Below are positions 24,458 through 31,457 of a stretch of 32,689 nt of DNA, piece by piece. Source of the DNA: Croceibacterium_A sp039927815 (GTDB taxonomy: Bacteria; Pseudomonadota; Alphaproteobacteria; Sphingomonadales; Sphingomonadaceae); NCBI GenBank assembly GCA_039927815.1, contig JBDSUJ010000015.1, forward strand, positions 1 to 32,689, written 5' to 3'. The position numbers and the translations under genes are program-made. A model generated the notes under the pieces. It saw only the letters and a list, made by a program, of their open reading frames with translations, ran no database searches and was not told the origin of the DNA. How positions within the stretch are numbered: position 1 is the first letter of the stretch; each line of letters begins with the position of its first letter.

Positions 24458-26898
24458 GCACTGCGCCCGCTTTCGATGATGGCGCATCCCTGCTCGACGC
24501 GGCGCTAGGCTACGTCGCCAAAGGGTTGCCCGTGTTCCCCTGCAACCCGCGCGACAAAACACCGCTGATCAAAAACGGACTGCTCGCGGCTTCGGCCGAT
24601 AAGGACACAGTGAGCGGCTGGTGGGTGCGGTGGCCCGACGCCATGATCGGGATGCCAACCGGGGAGCGCACGGGGTTCTGGGTGCTCGACGTGGATGATC
24701 CTGCGATGTTTGAGGCTGCTTGTCGGTTTGATCTGCCGGTCACCCGCCGCTGCGACACCGGCAAGGGTTATCACCTGCTCTACAAGTGGGACCCGGCGAA
24801 GGAAGTCCGCAACAGTCAGCGCCACGTTAAGCGCGGCTGGCCCTTCGCTGAATTGCCGGGCGCAGAGACCCGTGGCGAAGGCGGTTACGTTATCGTCCCC
24901 CCCTCCATCCATCCGGCCGGGCGTACTTACCAGTGGCACGATGATGCTGGGATGAGCGATGCCCCTGCACGGCTCTACTCCATCGTCCGCAAGGTGCCAG
25001 CCAATGACGGCCAGCCGCCCTTAGCGGATTCGGGGTACGTAAGTGACGGCCGCGATACGGCTTATGGTTTGGCGGCGCTGGAGGCTGAGTGTGAACTGAT
25101 CCGCGCAGCGGGCAATGGTGAGCAAGAGTCCGCGCTGAATGAAGCCGCGCTCAAGATCGGTGCGCTGATAGCTGGCGGGTCAGTGAGTAGGGAGACAGCA
25201 CGGGCGAATTTGATCGACGCCGGGACGGACATGACTTCGTTCGATCCGCGTAGCCCGTGGACGCCGGTAATCATCGAGAGGAAAGTTGATCGCGGTCTTG
25301 ATGATGGTGCCCGAAACCCGCGCGGACCGAAAGAAGGCGTTATTAGCCGCGGCGGGGCTCCCCGTGTTCGCGTTGATCCTGAGACGGGCGAGGTACTCGA
25401 GAACAATGCTGGGCCACCCAGCCATTCGATGAGTGCGAAGCCGATGGACCTTTGGGCGCGTTACGAACCGCCCGCGCTACCAGCCGAATTGCTGCCCGAA
25501 ACAATCGCCGCCTTCGCTCTGAAACACGGAACGGTCATGGGCGCTGACCCTGCAGGCGTAGCAATGGCGGCGCTCACCGTTTGCGCTTCGATTATAACCG
25601 ACGAGATCACCCTGCAGGTTAAGCGGCACGATCCAACCTGGAAGGAAAGTGCGCGCCTGTGGGTGGGCCTGGTCGGCGTGCCCAGCGCGAAGAAAACGCC
25701 CATAATGTCGGCGGCGTTACGTCCGGCTCGGCGCATCGATAGTGTTCTGATGCGCGCATATACGGAGAGGCAAGACAGCTTCGAGACCCTGACGCCCAAA
25801 GAGCGCAAGGAAGCGGAGCGTCCTCGTCAAGAGCGGCGCATCATAGCGGACGCCACGGTGGAGGCTGCGCAAGAGGTACTTAAAGACTCCCCCCGCGGCG
25901 TGCTGTCCTCTCAAGACGAGCTGTCCGGCTGGTTTGGGGCAATGGATAAATATGCGCCTGGCAAGGGCTCAATGGCGGACCGCGCATTCTGGCTGCAAGC
26001 GTTCAACGGCGGCCCTTACAGCATCAGCCGGATCGCGCGCGGGTCGAGCTATATCCCCAACTGCTCGATCTGCGTTCTTGGAGGCATCCAGCCGGAACCG
26101 TTGCGGGCCATCGCCAGCGACATGAACGATGATGGCCTGATCCAGCGCTTTTTGCCGGTTCTGTTGCGCACCGGCGATGTGGGCAGGGATGTGCCTGCCG
26201 ACCGGGCTGTGGAGGATTATGACCGGCTGATTGAACGATTGGAACTGATGCGCCCACCGGCGCGTGGGGGCTTGGTGCATGGCGATGATCGCCCACAGCC
26301 GCTGCGTTTCGATGATCGTGCGCGCCGGGTGCGGGAGCAACTGGAAGTAAGCCACCTTGACCTCGTTCGATCCCTGGAAGGCGTCTCGCCAAAGCTGGCC
26401 GCACACTTCGGCAAATATGATGGACTGTTCGCCAGGTTGTGCGTGCTCTGGCACTGCATCGAACACGCGGATTCGATGCAGCCACCCGTTGAAATCTGCT
26501 TGCCCGTCGCCGAGAAAGTCGCCGCTTTCATGGAACGGTTCCTGAGACCGATGGCGATTGCCTTCTACGCTGGCACGCTCGGTCTGTCGGCAGGCCATGA
26601 CGATTTGATTGCCCTTGCCTCCTACATCGTCGCCAAGGGGCTGGATGAAGTGAAGGCGAGAGATGCGCAGAGCTCGACGCACTCATTTCGCCACATGACC
26701 GCGGAACAGTTTAGGTTGCTTTGCGAGAAGCTGGAGGCGTTCGGTTGGCTTGAAAAGGCGGAGCCTGGGCCGAAGAGCAACACGCCCCGGTGGCTGGTAA
26801 ACCCGCTCGCCCATGAACTGTTTGCCGATCGAGCGAGGAATGAGGCGATCCGCCGTGAGGCGGCAAGGGACGCCTTGCGTGACGCGTTGCAGGGCTAG
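24454..26898 (+). CDS. Replication protein: bifunctional primase-polymerase (Prim-Pol) domain plus DUF3987
   Basis: An 814-residue protein. Residues 10-180 form an archaeo-eukaryotic-type primase-polymerase domain: GLPVFPCNPRDKTPLI, the metal-binding LDVD at D79/D81, a Gly-Lys-Gly-Tyr-His strand, and GYVIVPPSIHPAGRTYQW near its end. From about residue 345 a DUF3987 helicase-like region follows, with GLVGVPSAKKTP (410-416) at the Walker-A place and VLSSQDELSGW (about 480-490) at the Walker-B place. The combination is a common replication initiator/primase of phages, satellites and islands. The start is a GTG in a GTGA overlap with the previous gene. The stop codon lies inside the left arm of a long inverted repeat. 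The usual GKS/T phosphate loop is replaced by SAKKT, so ATPase activity is uncertain. Confidence 0.88.
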   Translation: MSTAPAFDDGASLLDAALGYVAKGLPVFPCNPRDKTPLIKNGLLAASADKDTVSGWWVRWPDAMIGMPTGERTGFWVLDVDDPAMFEAACRFDLPVTRRCDTGKGYHLLYKWDPAKEVRNSQRHVKRGWPFAELPGAETRGEGGYVIVPPSIHPAGRTYQWHDDAGMSDAPARLYSIVRKVPANDGQPPLADSGYVSDGRDTAYGLAALEAECELIRAAGNGEQESALNEAALKIGALIAGGSVSRETARANLIDAGTDMTSFDPRSPWTPVIIERKVDRGLDDGARNPRGPKEGVISRGGAPRVRVDPETGEVLENNAGPPSHSMSAKPMDLWARYEPPALPAELLPETIAAFALKHGTVMGADPAGVAMAALTVCASIITDEITLQVKRHDPTWKESARLWVGLVGVPSAKKTPIMSAALRPARRIDSVLMRAYTERQDSFETLTPKERKEAERPRQERRIIADATVEAAQEVLKDSPRGVLSSQDELSGWFGAMDKYAPGKGSMADRAFWLQAFNGGPYSISRIARGSSYIPNCSICVLGGIQPEPLRAIASDMNDDGLIQRFLPVLLRTGDVGRDVPADRAVEDYDRLIERLELMRPPARGGLVHGDDRPQPLRFDDRARRVREQLEVSHLDLVRSLEGVSPKLAAHFGKYDGLFARLCVLWHCIEHADSMQPPVEICLPVAEKVAAFMERFLRPMAIAFYAGTLGLSAGHDDLIALASYIVAKGLDEVKARDAQSSTHSFRHMTAEQFRLLCEKLEAFGWLEKAEPGPKSNTPRWLVNPLAHELFADRARNEAIRREAARDALRDALQG

Positions 26899-27007
26899 TT
26901 GCTGTCAGATGCTGCTTGCGCGCGTGAGCTAGAGATAACATTTCCCTCTCTCTTATGGCCGGCATTTTGTTCTGCCTCGCCCGCGCAAGCAGCATCTGAC
27001 AGCAACT
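26897..27007. repeat. Perfect 26-bp inverted repeat, 59-bp spacer
   Basis: Left arm 26897-26922 and right arm 26982-27007 are exact reverse complements over 26 bases. The left arm starts AGTTGCTGTCAGATG and ends TTGCGCG. The spacer 26923-26981 is pyrimidine-rich with a GGCCGGC core. The left arm begins in the stop codon of the replication gene and the right arm ends 16 bp before the next start. It is too long-looped for a normal terminator. Candidates are an element replication origin, a recombination site, or a MITE-like insertion (no target duplication is evident). Confidence 0.9.
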
Positions 27008-27023
27008 GGAGAGCGTCAGACAA

Positions 27024-27239
27024 GTGACAGAGGAACGTTCTTGGTCGGTTCGGCAGCTTGCCGAGCGCTGGTCTTGCAGCGAGGGCTTGATCCGGACGCT
27101 GATCGCGGATGGGAGGTTAGAGGCTTTTCGGCCTGGGACACTTGTTCGAATTTCTTCAGCCGAGATACGGAGGTTTGAAGGTGGCGTGAATTTGACTGCG
27201 CCAGTTGCGGCGCGCCAGTGGAATGACGACGACGTTTGA
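27024..27239 (+). CDS. AlpA/excisionase-like helix-turn-helix protein
   Basis: A 71-residue protein with the MerR-type excisionase helix-turn-helix: WSVRQLAERWSCSEGLIRTLIADGRLEAFRPGTLVRISSAEIRRFE. The layout is helix, turn, recognition helix, then a two-strand wing. Proteins of this type regulate integration or excision, or act as element activators. The start is a GTG at 27024, 16 bp after the 26-bp inverted repeat, with GGAGAG about 10 bp upstream. The element thus has two such HTH genes, one at each end of the replication operon. Confidence 0.8.
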   Translation: MTEERSWSVRQLAERWSCSEGLIRTLIADGRLEAFRPGTLVRISSAEIRRFEGGVNLTAPVAARQWNDDDV

Positions 27240-27393
27240 CAAGAAACCCAGGCCCGCGTTTAGTGCCCAAGTTCTGTTGCCCGGTGGGGGGCCAAGCCGC
27301 TGTCAGGTCACCTTGTTTGGCCACTCGAACTACATCGACGGTCTGAAAGACCAATCTACTCGCTGTTCTTACACGCATGATTATATCGGCCCG

Positions 27394-28026
27394 ATGTCCT
27401 GGCGCCAGATGCTTCCTCTTGTCGGGCTTATTCTGCTCGGAGTTATGGCATCTCAATTGCTTGAGCGCATGCGACCGTTGGGTCAGGATGTCGCTACGTC
27501 GCCGTCCGCTATCCAAGCCTTAACGGGCAGCGGTTCCCCTCAGACTGTGCAGGGCGCGGGGGATCTGACGGTGGTGATGTACACCGACTACCAATGCCCT
27601 GTTTGCCGAAGGGTTGATCCATCTCTGCGAGCCGCCCTGCTTCGCGACGGAAATGTAAGGCTCGTTTACAAAGACTGGCCGATCTTTGGCGAGCGCTCAG
27701 AACAAGCGGCAAAAGTGGCGCTAGCCGCGCGCCGGCAAGGCATATACCCATCGGTCCACCACCGGTTGATGAATGCGCGTTCGTTTAGCGACGCTGACTT
27801 GCGCGCTGCTGTCGAAGGCGCAGGTGGTGATTGGCAGCAGCTCCAGGGCGATTTGGTGGATCATGGGCCAGAGATTACCGATCAATTGGCCGCCAACAGC
27901 CGAGAAGCATCAAGCCTAGGTCTGCAAGGAACGCCCGGATATTTGATCGGGCCGATCCTTGTCGAAGGTGCGCTTACGGAGCGGGAGTTTGTTCGTGCTT
28001 TTCGTCAGGCACGGGCCAAGGGCTGA
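27394..28026 (+). CDS. DsbA-like membrane-anchored thiol:disulfide oxidoreductase
   Basis: A 210-residue protein. An N-terminal hydrophobic anchor (LPLVGLILLGVMASQLL) precedes a thioredoxin-fold DsbA domain with the active site YTDYQCPVCRR (C68-P-V-C71) and the cis-proline loop LQGTPGYLIG. It would oxidise or isomerise disulfides in the periplasm. The start is ATG 27394; an in-frame ATG at 27223 would add 57 residues that look unlike a signal sequence. No DsbB partner is seen. Its location after the element's HTH gene suggests cargo or a host gene just beyond the element core. Confidence 0.85.
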   Translation: MSWRQMLPLVGLILLGVMASQLLERMRPLGQDVATSPSAIQALTGSGSPQTVQGAGDLTVVMYTDYQCPVCRRVDPSLRAALLRDGNVRLVYKDWPIFGERSEQAAKVALAARRQGIYPSVHHRLMNARSFSDADLRAAVEGAGGDWQQLQGDLVDHGPEITDQLAANSREASSLGLQGTPGYLIGPILVEGALTEREFVRAFRQARAKG

Positions 28027-28086
28027 CGCACCGAAAAGCTATGGTCATCTGATGTCGGCTTTGTGTCACTTGCAGTTCGGCATCCA

Positions 28087-28106
28087 AAGAAAACCCGCAA
28101 GCGGGT
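28087..28106 (-). terminator. Rho-independent terminator (minus strand)
   Basis: On the minus strand, ACCCGC-TT-GCGGGT (28106-28093) is followed directly by TTTCTTT. It sits about 60 bp beyond the stop of the small minus-strand membrane-protein gene and ends its transcript, while also separating it from the convergent DsbA gene. Confidence 0.7.
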
Positions 28107-28166
28107 CAGGATCGTGCAGCTCTCATCGGCGCATTCGAGCGGGCAAAGATGGCGTCCTGAGCTGAG

Positions 28167-28334
28167 CTAGATATCATCTGGCTTGTGCTGTGCGCGAGCG
28201 CCTCGGCGCTCCTTTGCCCGCATTCGCTCATACTGCCGAGCAGAAGTGTAGTAACGCGCGGCCCAAATGCCCCCCGCGGCGATGACCACGGCGATGGCGA
28301 TAAGGGCGTAGCCAACAAGGTCGCGGAGCTGCAT
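28167..28334 (-). CDS. 55-residue single-span membrane protein
   Basis: A short minus-strand frame encoding 55 residues. It starts MQLRDLVGYALIAIAVVIAA, one clear membrane helix of about 20 residues, followed by a Trp/Tyr interface and a strongly basic cytoplasmic tail ending KPDDI. A terminator lies downstream on the same strand. The hydrophobic-then-charged layout and the terminator support a real gene. Function unknown; such peptides can be holin-like, membrane-complex subunits or stress proteins. A longer minus-strand frame covering the same DNA (28106-28405) has random composition and was rejected. Confidence 0.6.
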   Translation of the reverse strand: MQLRDLVGYALIAIAVVIAAGGIWAARYYTSARQYERMRAKERRGARAQHKPDDI

Positions 28335-28461
28335 TCCCAGGCCATTGACGGACGCACCATTAAGCTCCGCCGAACGCGGCCCACTTTGTGCCGCAACTGC
28401 GACAAGCCATTGCGGACATTCGATACCCGCGCCAGATTGTGCCGCTCTCTGGGAGGAACGA

Positions 28462-28698
28462 ATGGAAAGCCATGGCGCGTTGGTCGGGTGGGGTCATCAG
28501 GATACCGGTGGCAGCTTGATGATCAGGCTTGAGACCATTGGGACTCTGGATGCGGCAGACCGCCATGATCCCGATATCTTTCGGGTGCTGATGACCAAAC
28601 AGCAGGCGGCAGTTCTCGGGTCCTATCTGATCAAGCATGCCGGTCAGTCGGCAGTAGACCGTCACGATCGAAGCTGGTTCAGGCGTCTCTTTGGCTGA
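28462..28698 (+). CDS. Small conserved hypothetical protein (78 aa)
   Basis: A 78-residue protein with a GGGAGG ribosome site just before the ATG at 28462. The pattern HDPDIFRVLMTKQQAAVLGSYLIKHAGQSA...RSWFRRLFG resembles small proteins I associate with sphingomonad accessory regions. The central helix is preceded by a beta segment. The C-terminal basic/aromatic FRRLFG could be membrane-interactive. No defined function. Confidence 0.65.
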   Translation: MESHGALVGWGHQDTGGSLMIRLETIGTLDAADRHDPDIFRVLMTKQQAAVLGSYLIKHAGQSAVDRHDRSWFRRLFG

Positions 28699-28774
28699 GC
28701 AACTTCGTTCGCCAGTTTTGCCCATCGTCTCTGCGGCAGTTCCGTTTTCCATCGAAAAAGGTCTGAAATAACGC

Positions 28775-29071
28775 ATGCAAGCACACCCATCGTGGACGTT
28801 AGAAGGTTTCGACGGCGCGACAAAGTTGTTCGAGGAGAGCATTCCTGGCGACTTCTCTGAACCGGATATGGTCGCACTCTTGCAACGTCTGGTTTGCTGT
28901 CGCCTGAGTGAGCAGGAGGTAATTGCCGCGTCACTTCATTCTGAGCGACCAGGCATCAAACTTCGATCATACGTTGGTGACAGTACGCGCCTCGGTCATC
29001 CCGTTCGCTGTATCTCAGCTGGAACAAGTCGATTTTATATCGCATCCAAACCTATCATTGGCGGACGATGA
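28775..29071 (+). CDS. Small conserved hypothetical protein (98 aa)
   Basis: A 98-residue protein. WTLEGFDGATKLFEESIPGDFSEPDMVALLQRL followed by LSEQEVIAASL and a C-terminal GTSRFYIASK matches, by eye, the layout of a small sphingomonad protein family of unknown function (acidic N-terminus, two helices, short C-terminal strand). An overlapping frame at 28923-29165 was judged a shadow. It may share a transcript with the 78-residue gene upstream. Lower GC than the left part of the window. Confidence 0.55.
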   Translation: MQAHPSWTLEGFDGATKLFEESIPGDFSEPDMVALLQRLVCCRLSEQEVIAASLHSERPGIKLRSYVGDSTRLGHPVRCISAGTSRFYIASKPIIGGR

Positions 29072-29200
29072 ATTGGGGCATTACGGCCGTTCTCATTGTA
29101 TCGGACCATTAATGTGCGCATTTGGTCGGATAATCTCTAAGTCCGGTTGGCATGACATCGCTTAGTTTCGGCCCGACGTTGAGCTGCTATATGCCGACCA

Positions 29201-29338
29201 ATGAAGCGCATAATCTGGATTCTCGTGGCCCTGCTGGCGGTGTATATCATCTGGCTGATGATCTCGGTTCCGGCGGTCACGCCGGGGCGACCGGTTAATG
29301 TAGTCCCGACGCCTCCGCCGCATTCGCGGCCGGTGTGA
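29201..29338 (+). CDS. 45-residue single-span membrane protein
   Basis: A short frame encoding MKRIIWILVALLAVYIIWLM, an almost pure membrane helix, then a Pro-rich tail of about 20 residues (PTPPPHSRPV at the end). A GC-rich hairpin follows 12 bp after the stop. The strong hydrophobic segment after a basic start supports a genuine small membrane protein or uncleaved signal anchor. No family recognised. Confidence 0.55.
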   Translation: MKRIIWILVALLAVYIIWLMISVPAVTPGRPVNVVPTPPPHSRPV

Positions 29339-29350
29339 TCCAATAGTCAA

Positions 29351-29374
29351 CGCCCCGGCGGTGAGACCGGGGCG
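29351..29374. terminator. Hairpin between convergent genes
   Basis: CGCCCCGG (29351-29358) pairs with CCGGGGCG (29367-29374) around an 8-nt loop. It lies between the plus-strand 45-residue gene and the end of the minus-strand acidic-protein gene. No T-run follows on either strand, so terminator function is tentative. Confidence 0.4.
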
Positions 29375-29403
29375 CTGTGATGGCTACGGAGGTCAGCTAG
29401 TCT

Positions 29404-29799
29404 TCAGGTAGACAGGCCCCAGAAATTCGGCGGCAGGGGTCCAGCCGACTGGTCCACACCGTACGACGGCACGAGCCCGGACTCCTCCTCCCGGTCGTCG
29501 TTGATGTCGTCGCAGCCGATGTCGTCCGCTGCAACGTCGGCATCGGAGAGTTTGCATCCCGGGCCGGGGTCAGTGCCAGCATTGTGCTCGCAGAAATCAT
29601 CCTCGCCCATGCTGCCGTCCTCCTCGTCACCATTGGCCTCGGGTGCGTCGTCTTCCGCGTCTCCATCGCCGTCCATCGTGTCGAGCAGGTCCAGGGCAAT
29701 GGACAGGAACGCTTCGAGCTGTGGGCGCTGATATCGGGCGAGGATAAGGGCAACCGCTGGCATTGCGGCTGGCGCGGGGAATTGGAGCTGTGTGGCCAT
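29404..29799 (-). CDS. Acidic Asp/Glu-rich hypothetical protein
   Basis: A 131-residue protein. A hydrophobic N-terminal third (FPAPAAMPAVALILARYQRPQLEAFLSIALDLLDTM) leads into a strongly acidic low-complexity region with several Cys (EDDFCEHN, GPGCKLSD, DDIGCDDIND). The start at 29799 is 2 bp after the upstream stop, so the two minus-strand genes form an operon. The Asp-rich spacing could bind divalent metal, but no known motif is complete. This type of acidic protein recurs in sphingomonad accessory regions; function unknown. Confidence 0.65.
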   Translation of the reverse strand: MATQLQFPAPAAMPAVALILARYQRPQLEAFLSIALDLLDTMDGDGDAEDDAPEANGDEEDGSMGEDDFCEHNAGTDPGPGCKLSDADVAADDIGCDDINDDREEESGLVPSYGVDQSAGPLPPNFWGLST

Positions 29800-29801
29800 G
29801 T

Positions 29802-30245
29802 TCACGTCCCCATCGTCTGGAGCGAGCGTAGCGCGGCAAGGGTTAGGCGCTCCGTCCAGTCCAGCCGATCGCCCTGAGCCTCGAAGTAGGCGAGGTCCCG
29901 GCGCTGGGTTGCGGCTTCGTCCATGCGATCGGTGACGCTGTGCGAGAACTGCGTCCACAGCTGAATAGCGATACCGTTGGGCGTCGTTGCGTCGGTGGAG
30001 CGAATTAAATCCTCCGCCGCGTTAATGATTGCCCACTGGGCCGCTTCCTCAGGCGTGTAGGGCTCGCCGTCCGTGTCGCTGTACGGGAGCTCGTTATAGG
30101 CGCTGAACGCAGCCACGCGGCGGTTCCATGCTTCGGTCAGTGCTGTATCGCCGCCGGGGACTAACGCAGCCGCAGGCATTGCCGCAGCGATGGCGGTAAG
30201 GGGCGCGGCTTTTAGTAGCGCGCGCCGGGTGGTAGTAGTGGTCAT
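29802..30245 (-). CDS. Hypothetical protein with Tat-like signal
   Basis: A 147-residue protein starting MTTTTTRRALLKAAPLTAIA, a twin-arginine-type leader with a modest hydrophobic core and AAA-rich cleavage region. The mature part is helical (AAQWAIINAAEDLIRS, RMDEAATQRRDLAYFEAQGDRLDWTERL). No domain recognised. Export through the Tat route is inferred from RR-A-L-L-K; cofactor binding is not evident. It is co-transcribed with the acidic protein downstream and divergent from a small RHH-like gene. Confidence 0.68.
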   Translation of the reverse strand: MTTTTTRRALLKAAPLTAIAAAMPAAALVPGGDTALTEAWNRRVAAFSAYNELPYSDTDGEPYTPEEAAQWAIINAAEDLIRSTDATTPNGIAIQLWTQFSHSVTDRMDEAATQRRDLAYFEAQGDRLDWTERLTLAALRSLQTMGT

Positions 30246-30336
30246 AGTCGTGGCCCTCGTCAGTTGTGGGTTGCGATCAGAGCCGGGGAAAGGCAGCCAC
30301 CTTCCCTCGGCTCGTCTTTTCGAGTACGCGTAAATT

Positions 30337-30531
30337 ATGGCGGATGCAATATCCCGTACGGGAAAAAGAGGGCGGCCCCCTGTTGGCTCAACTTCACTTC
30401 ATGTGACATTGCCGCCAGATGACCTCGAAGCCCTCGACCTCTGGCTTGCCGCCAACGCGCCCGCCGAGAGTAGGCCGGAAGGTCTGCGGCGCATCCTGCG
30501 CCTCGTAGCGCTTCGCTTGCCCAAGCGCTGA
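30337..30531 (+). CDS. Small ribbon-helix-helix-like DNA-binding protein
   Basis: A 64-residue protein. GKRGRPPVGSTSLHVTLPPDDLEALDLWLAANAPAESRPEGLRRIL has an AT-hook-like basic GRPP segment, a short beta strand, then two helices, the ribbon-helix-helix layout. It is probably a regulator, perhaps of the divergent Tat-signal operon 91 bp away. No partner toxin gene is adjacent, so an antitoxin role is not supported. Confidence 0.65.
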   Translation: MADAISRTGKRGRPPVGSTSLHVTLPPDDLEALDLWLAANAPAESRPEGLRRILRLVALRLPKR

Positions 30532-30621
30532 TTCCTGTGCGAGCCCGCCGCACCTAGACGTCGCCGTAATTCCGCGTCACGCGTTGGCCGCTAAGTTCGA
30601 ACATGATCGGAGGAGGGTTAA

Positions 30622-30789
30622 ATGGCCAACTTCAGCGCGTCGCAGTGCCGGCGGGCCGCCTTAATCGTTCTTAGTTGTGGGACCCTGCTTAGCAGCCCGG
30701 GGCGCAACACCGTAAAAGGGGTAGGTCAGGACATTGATTCCATTGGGGACGTGGAAATCATTCCAAATCCCGAGAAACGTCCGGGTTAG
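30622..30789 (+). CDS. Entericidin-like small protein lacking the usual lipobox cysteine
   Basis: A 55-residue frame with a strong GGAGGAGGG ribosome site. RRAALIVLSCGTLLSSPG is a short hydrophobic leader, followed by NTVKGVGQDIDSIGD, which matches the conserved core of entericidin A/B lipoproteins (usually C-NTV-KGVGQDI). The residue just before NTV is Arg28, encoded by CGC, where the family has the lipidated Cys (TGC). A single T-to-C change would explain this. Cys19 in VLSC is a poor alternative lipobox. The product is normally a small cell-envelope peptide. Confidence 0.68.
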   Translation: MANFSASQCRRAALIVLSCGTLLSSPGRNTVKGVGQDIDSIGDVEIIPNPEKRPG

Positions 30790-30841
30790 ATTGGAAGCTC
30801 TCGGGCCTGCGTCGGCAGTGTTTACGGTGAAGGGCGCACGA

Positions 30842-31105
30842 ATGTATTGGGCGGCAATCGCGAGTATCCTAATTGGGCTGTTGCTGATCCTCCGGGGCGG
30901 CTGGCAACTATACGGCATGAGGGTCCGAAAGCGCAGCATCGATATGCCTTGGGTGGATGACAGCGCACCAAAGGCCCCGAGCTCGCTGGAGCCCCTTCCT
31001 GCCGTCAAGCCACTACCGGAGGTAGCGGTCAAGCTACTGCCCGAGGTCAATTTTGGAACAGCCCGCGCCAGAGGCTATATCAGAACTCCGCCGCCACGGG
31101 GCTGA
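30842..31105 (+). CDS. Small membrane-anchored hypothetical protein
   Basis: An 87-residue protein. One membrane helix near the N-terminus (YWAAIASILIGLLLILRGGW) is followed by a basic YGMRVRKRS stop-transfer and a Pro-rich tail with repeated LP-V-KPLPEV units. I chose the ATG at 30842 with AAGGG upstream, because the longer frame to 30734 overlaps the entericidin-like gene. A minus-strand frame over 30661-31050 was rejected on composition. Function unknown. Confidence 0.55.
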   Translation: MYWAAIASILIGLLLILRGGWQLYGMRVRKRSIDMPWVDDSAPKAPSSLEPLPAVKPLPEVAVKLLPEVNFGTARARGYIRTPPPRG

Positions 31106-31179
31106 TGTGCACGTTGCGCGAACCGCACGCGCTACCGGCCTCTTTCGGCACAGTGCAGCATACGATACTTTTGGGAGGC

Positions 31180-31225
31180 GCTACCTGGGTCCGCGGAACC
31201 ACTCATTACGCGGTGCCCAGGTAGC
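31180..31225. other. Two-part stem-loop in a gene-free gap
   Basis: GCTACCTGGG (31180-31189) pairs with CCCAGGTAGC (31216-31225), and inside it CCGCG (31191-31195) pairs with CGCGG (31209-31213), leaving a 1x2 internal bulge and a 13-nt loop. There are 15 base pairs in total. No T-run follows, so it is not a standard terminator. Possible small RNA, processing site or protein-binding site in the 31106-31289 gap. Confidence 0.5.
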
Positions 31226-31289
31226 TCTCGTTCCCTAGAGGCGCTTAAGTGTCGCATCTCTTAATCGAGATTCTAGTTTAGGTTCATCT

Positions 31290-31457
31290 TTGAGCGCTGA
31301 TCCCATTGCCCGCCTGCGCGCTGTGACAGAAGACGACGTTATTGCTGCTCTCGGCCGGTGCTCCGTCGCGGATCTATCACACCGGGTAGAGCCGTCTGAA
31401 CTGGTGGAGTTTGTCTACTTCTTAACCGATCGGCTGTTCGGGAAGGTGGAGGACTAA
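31290..31457 (+). CDS. Possible 55-residue protein
   Basis: A frame from TTG 31290 (or GTG 31323) to TAA encoding SADPIARLRAVTEDDVIAAL, then SHRVEPSELVEFVYFLTDRLFGKVED. The amphipathic helices look protein-like. There is no strong ribosome site or recognised family. It overlaps the convergent PilZ-like gene's stop by three bases. Confidence 0.4.
   Translation: MSADPIARLRAVTEDDVIAALGRCSVADLSHRVEPSELVEFVYFLTDRLFGKVED

Noticed and set aside
28923..29165. 80-residue plus-strand frame overlapping the 98-residue gene
   Set aside because: The 98-residue frame has the more protein-like pattern and a family-like layout; two overlapping genes here are not supported.
29404..29799. Asp-rich region as a calcium-binding EF-hand or RTX repeat
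   Set aside because: Acidic residues are plentiful, but no complete EF-hand loop or GGxGxDxxx nonapeptide can be read.
30661..31050. 129-residue minus-strand frame
   Set aside because: The plus strand holds an entericidin-like core with a strong ribosome site and a membrane protein; the minus frame looks random.
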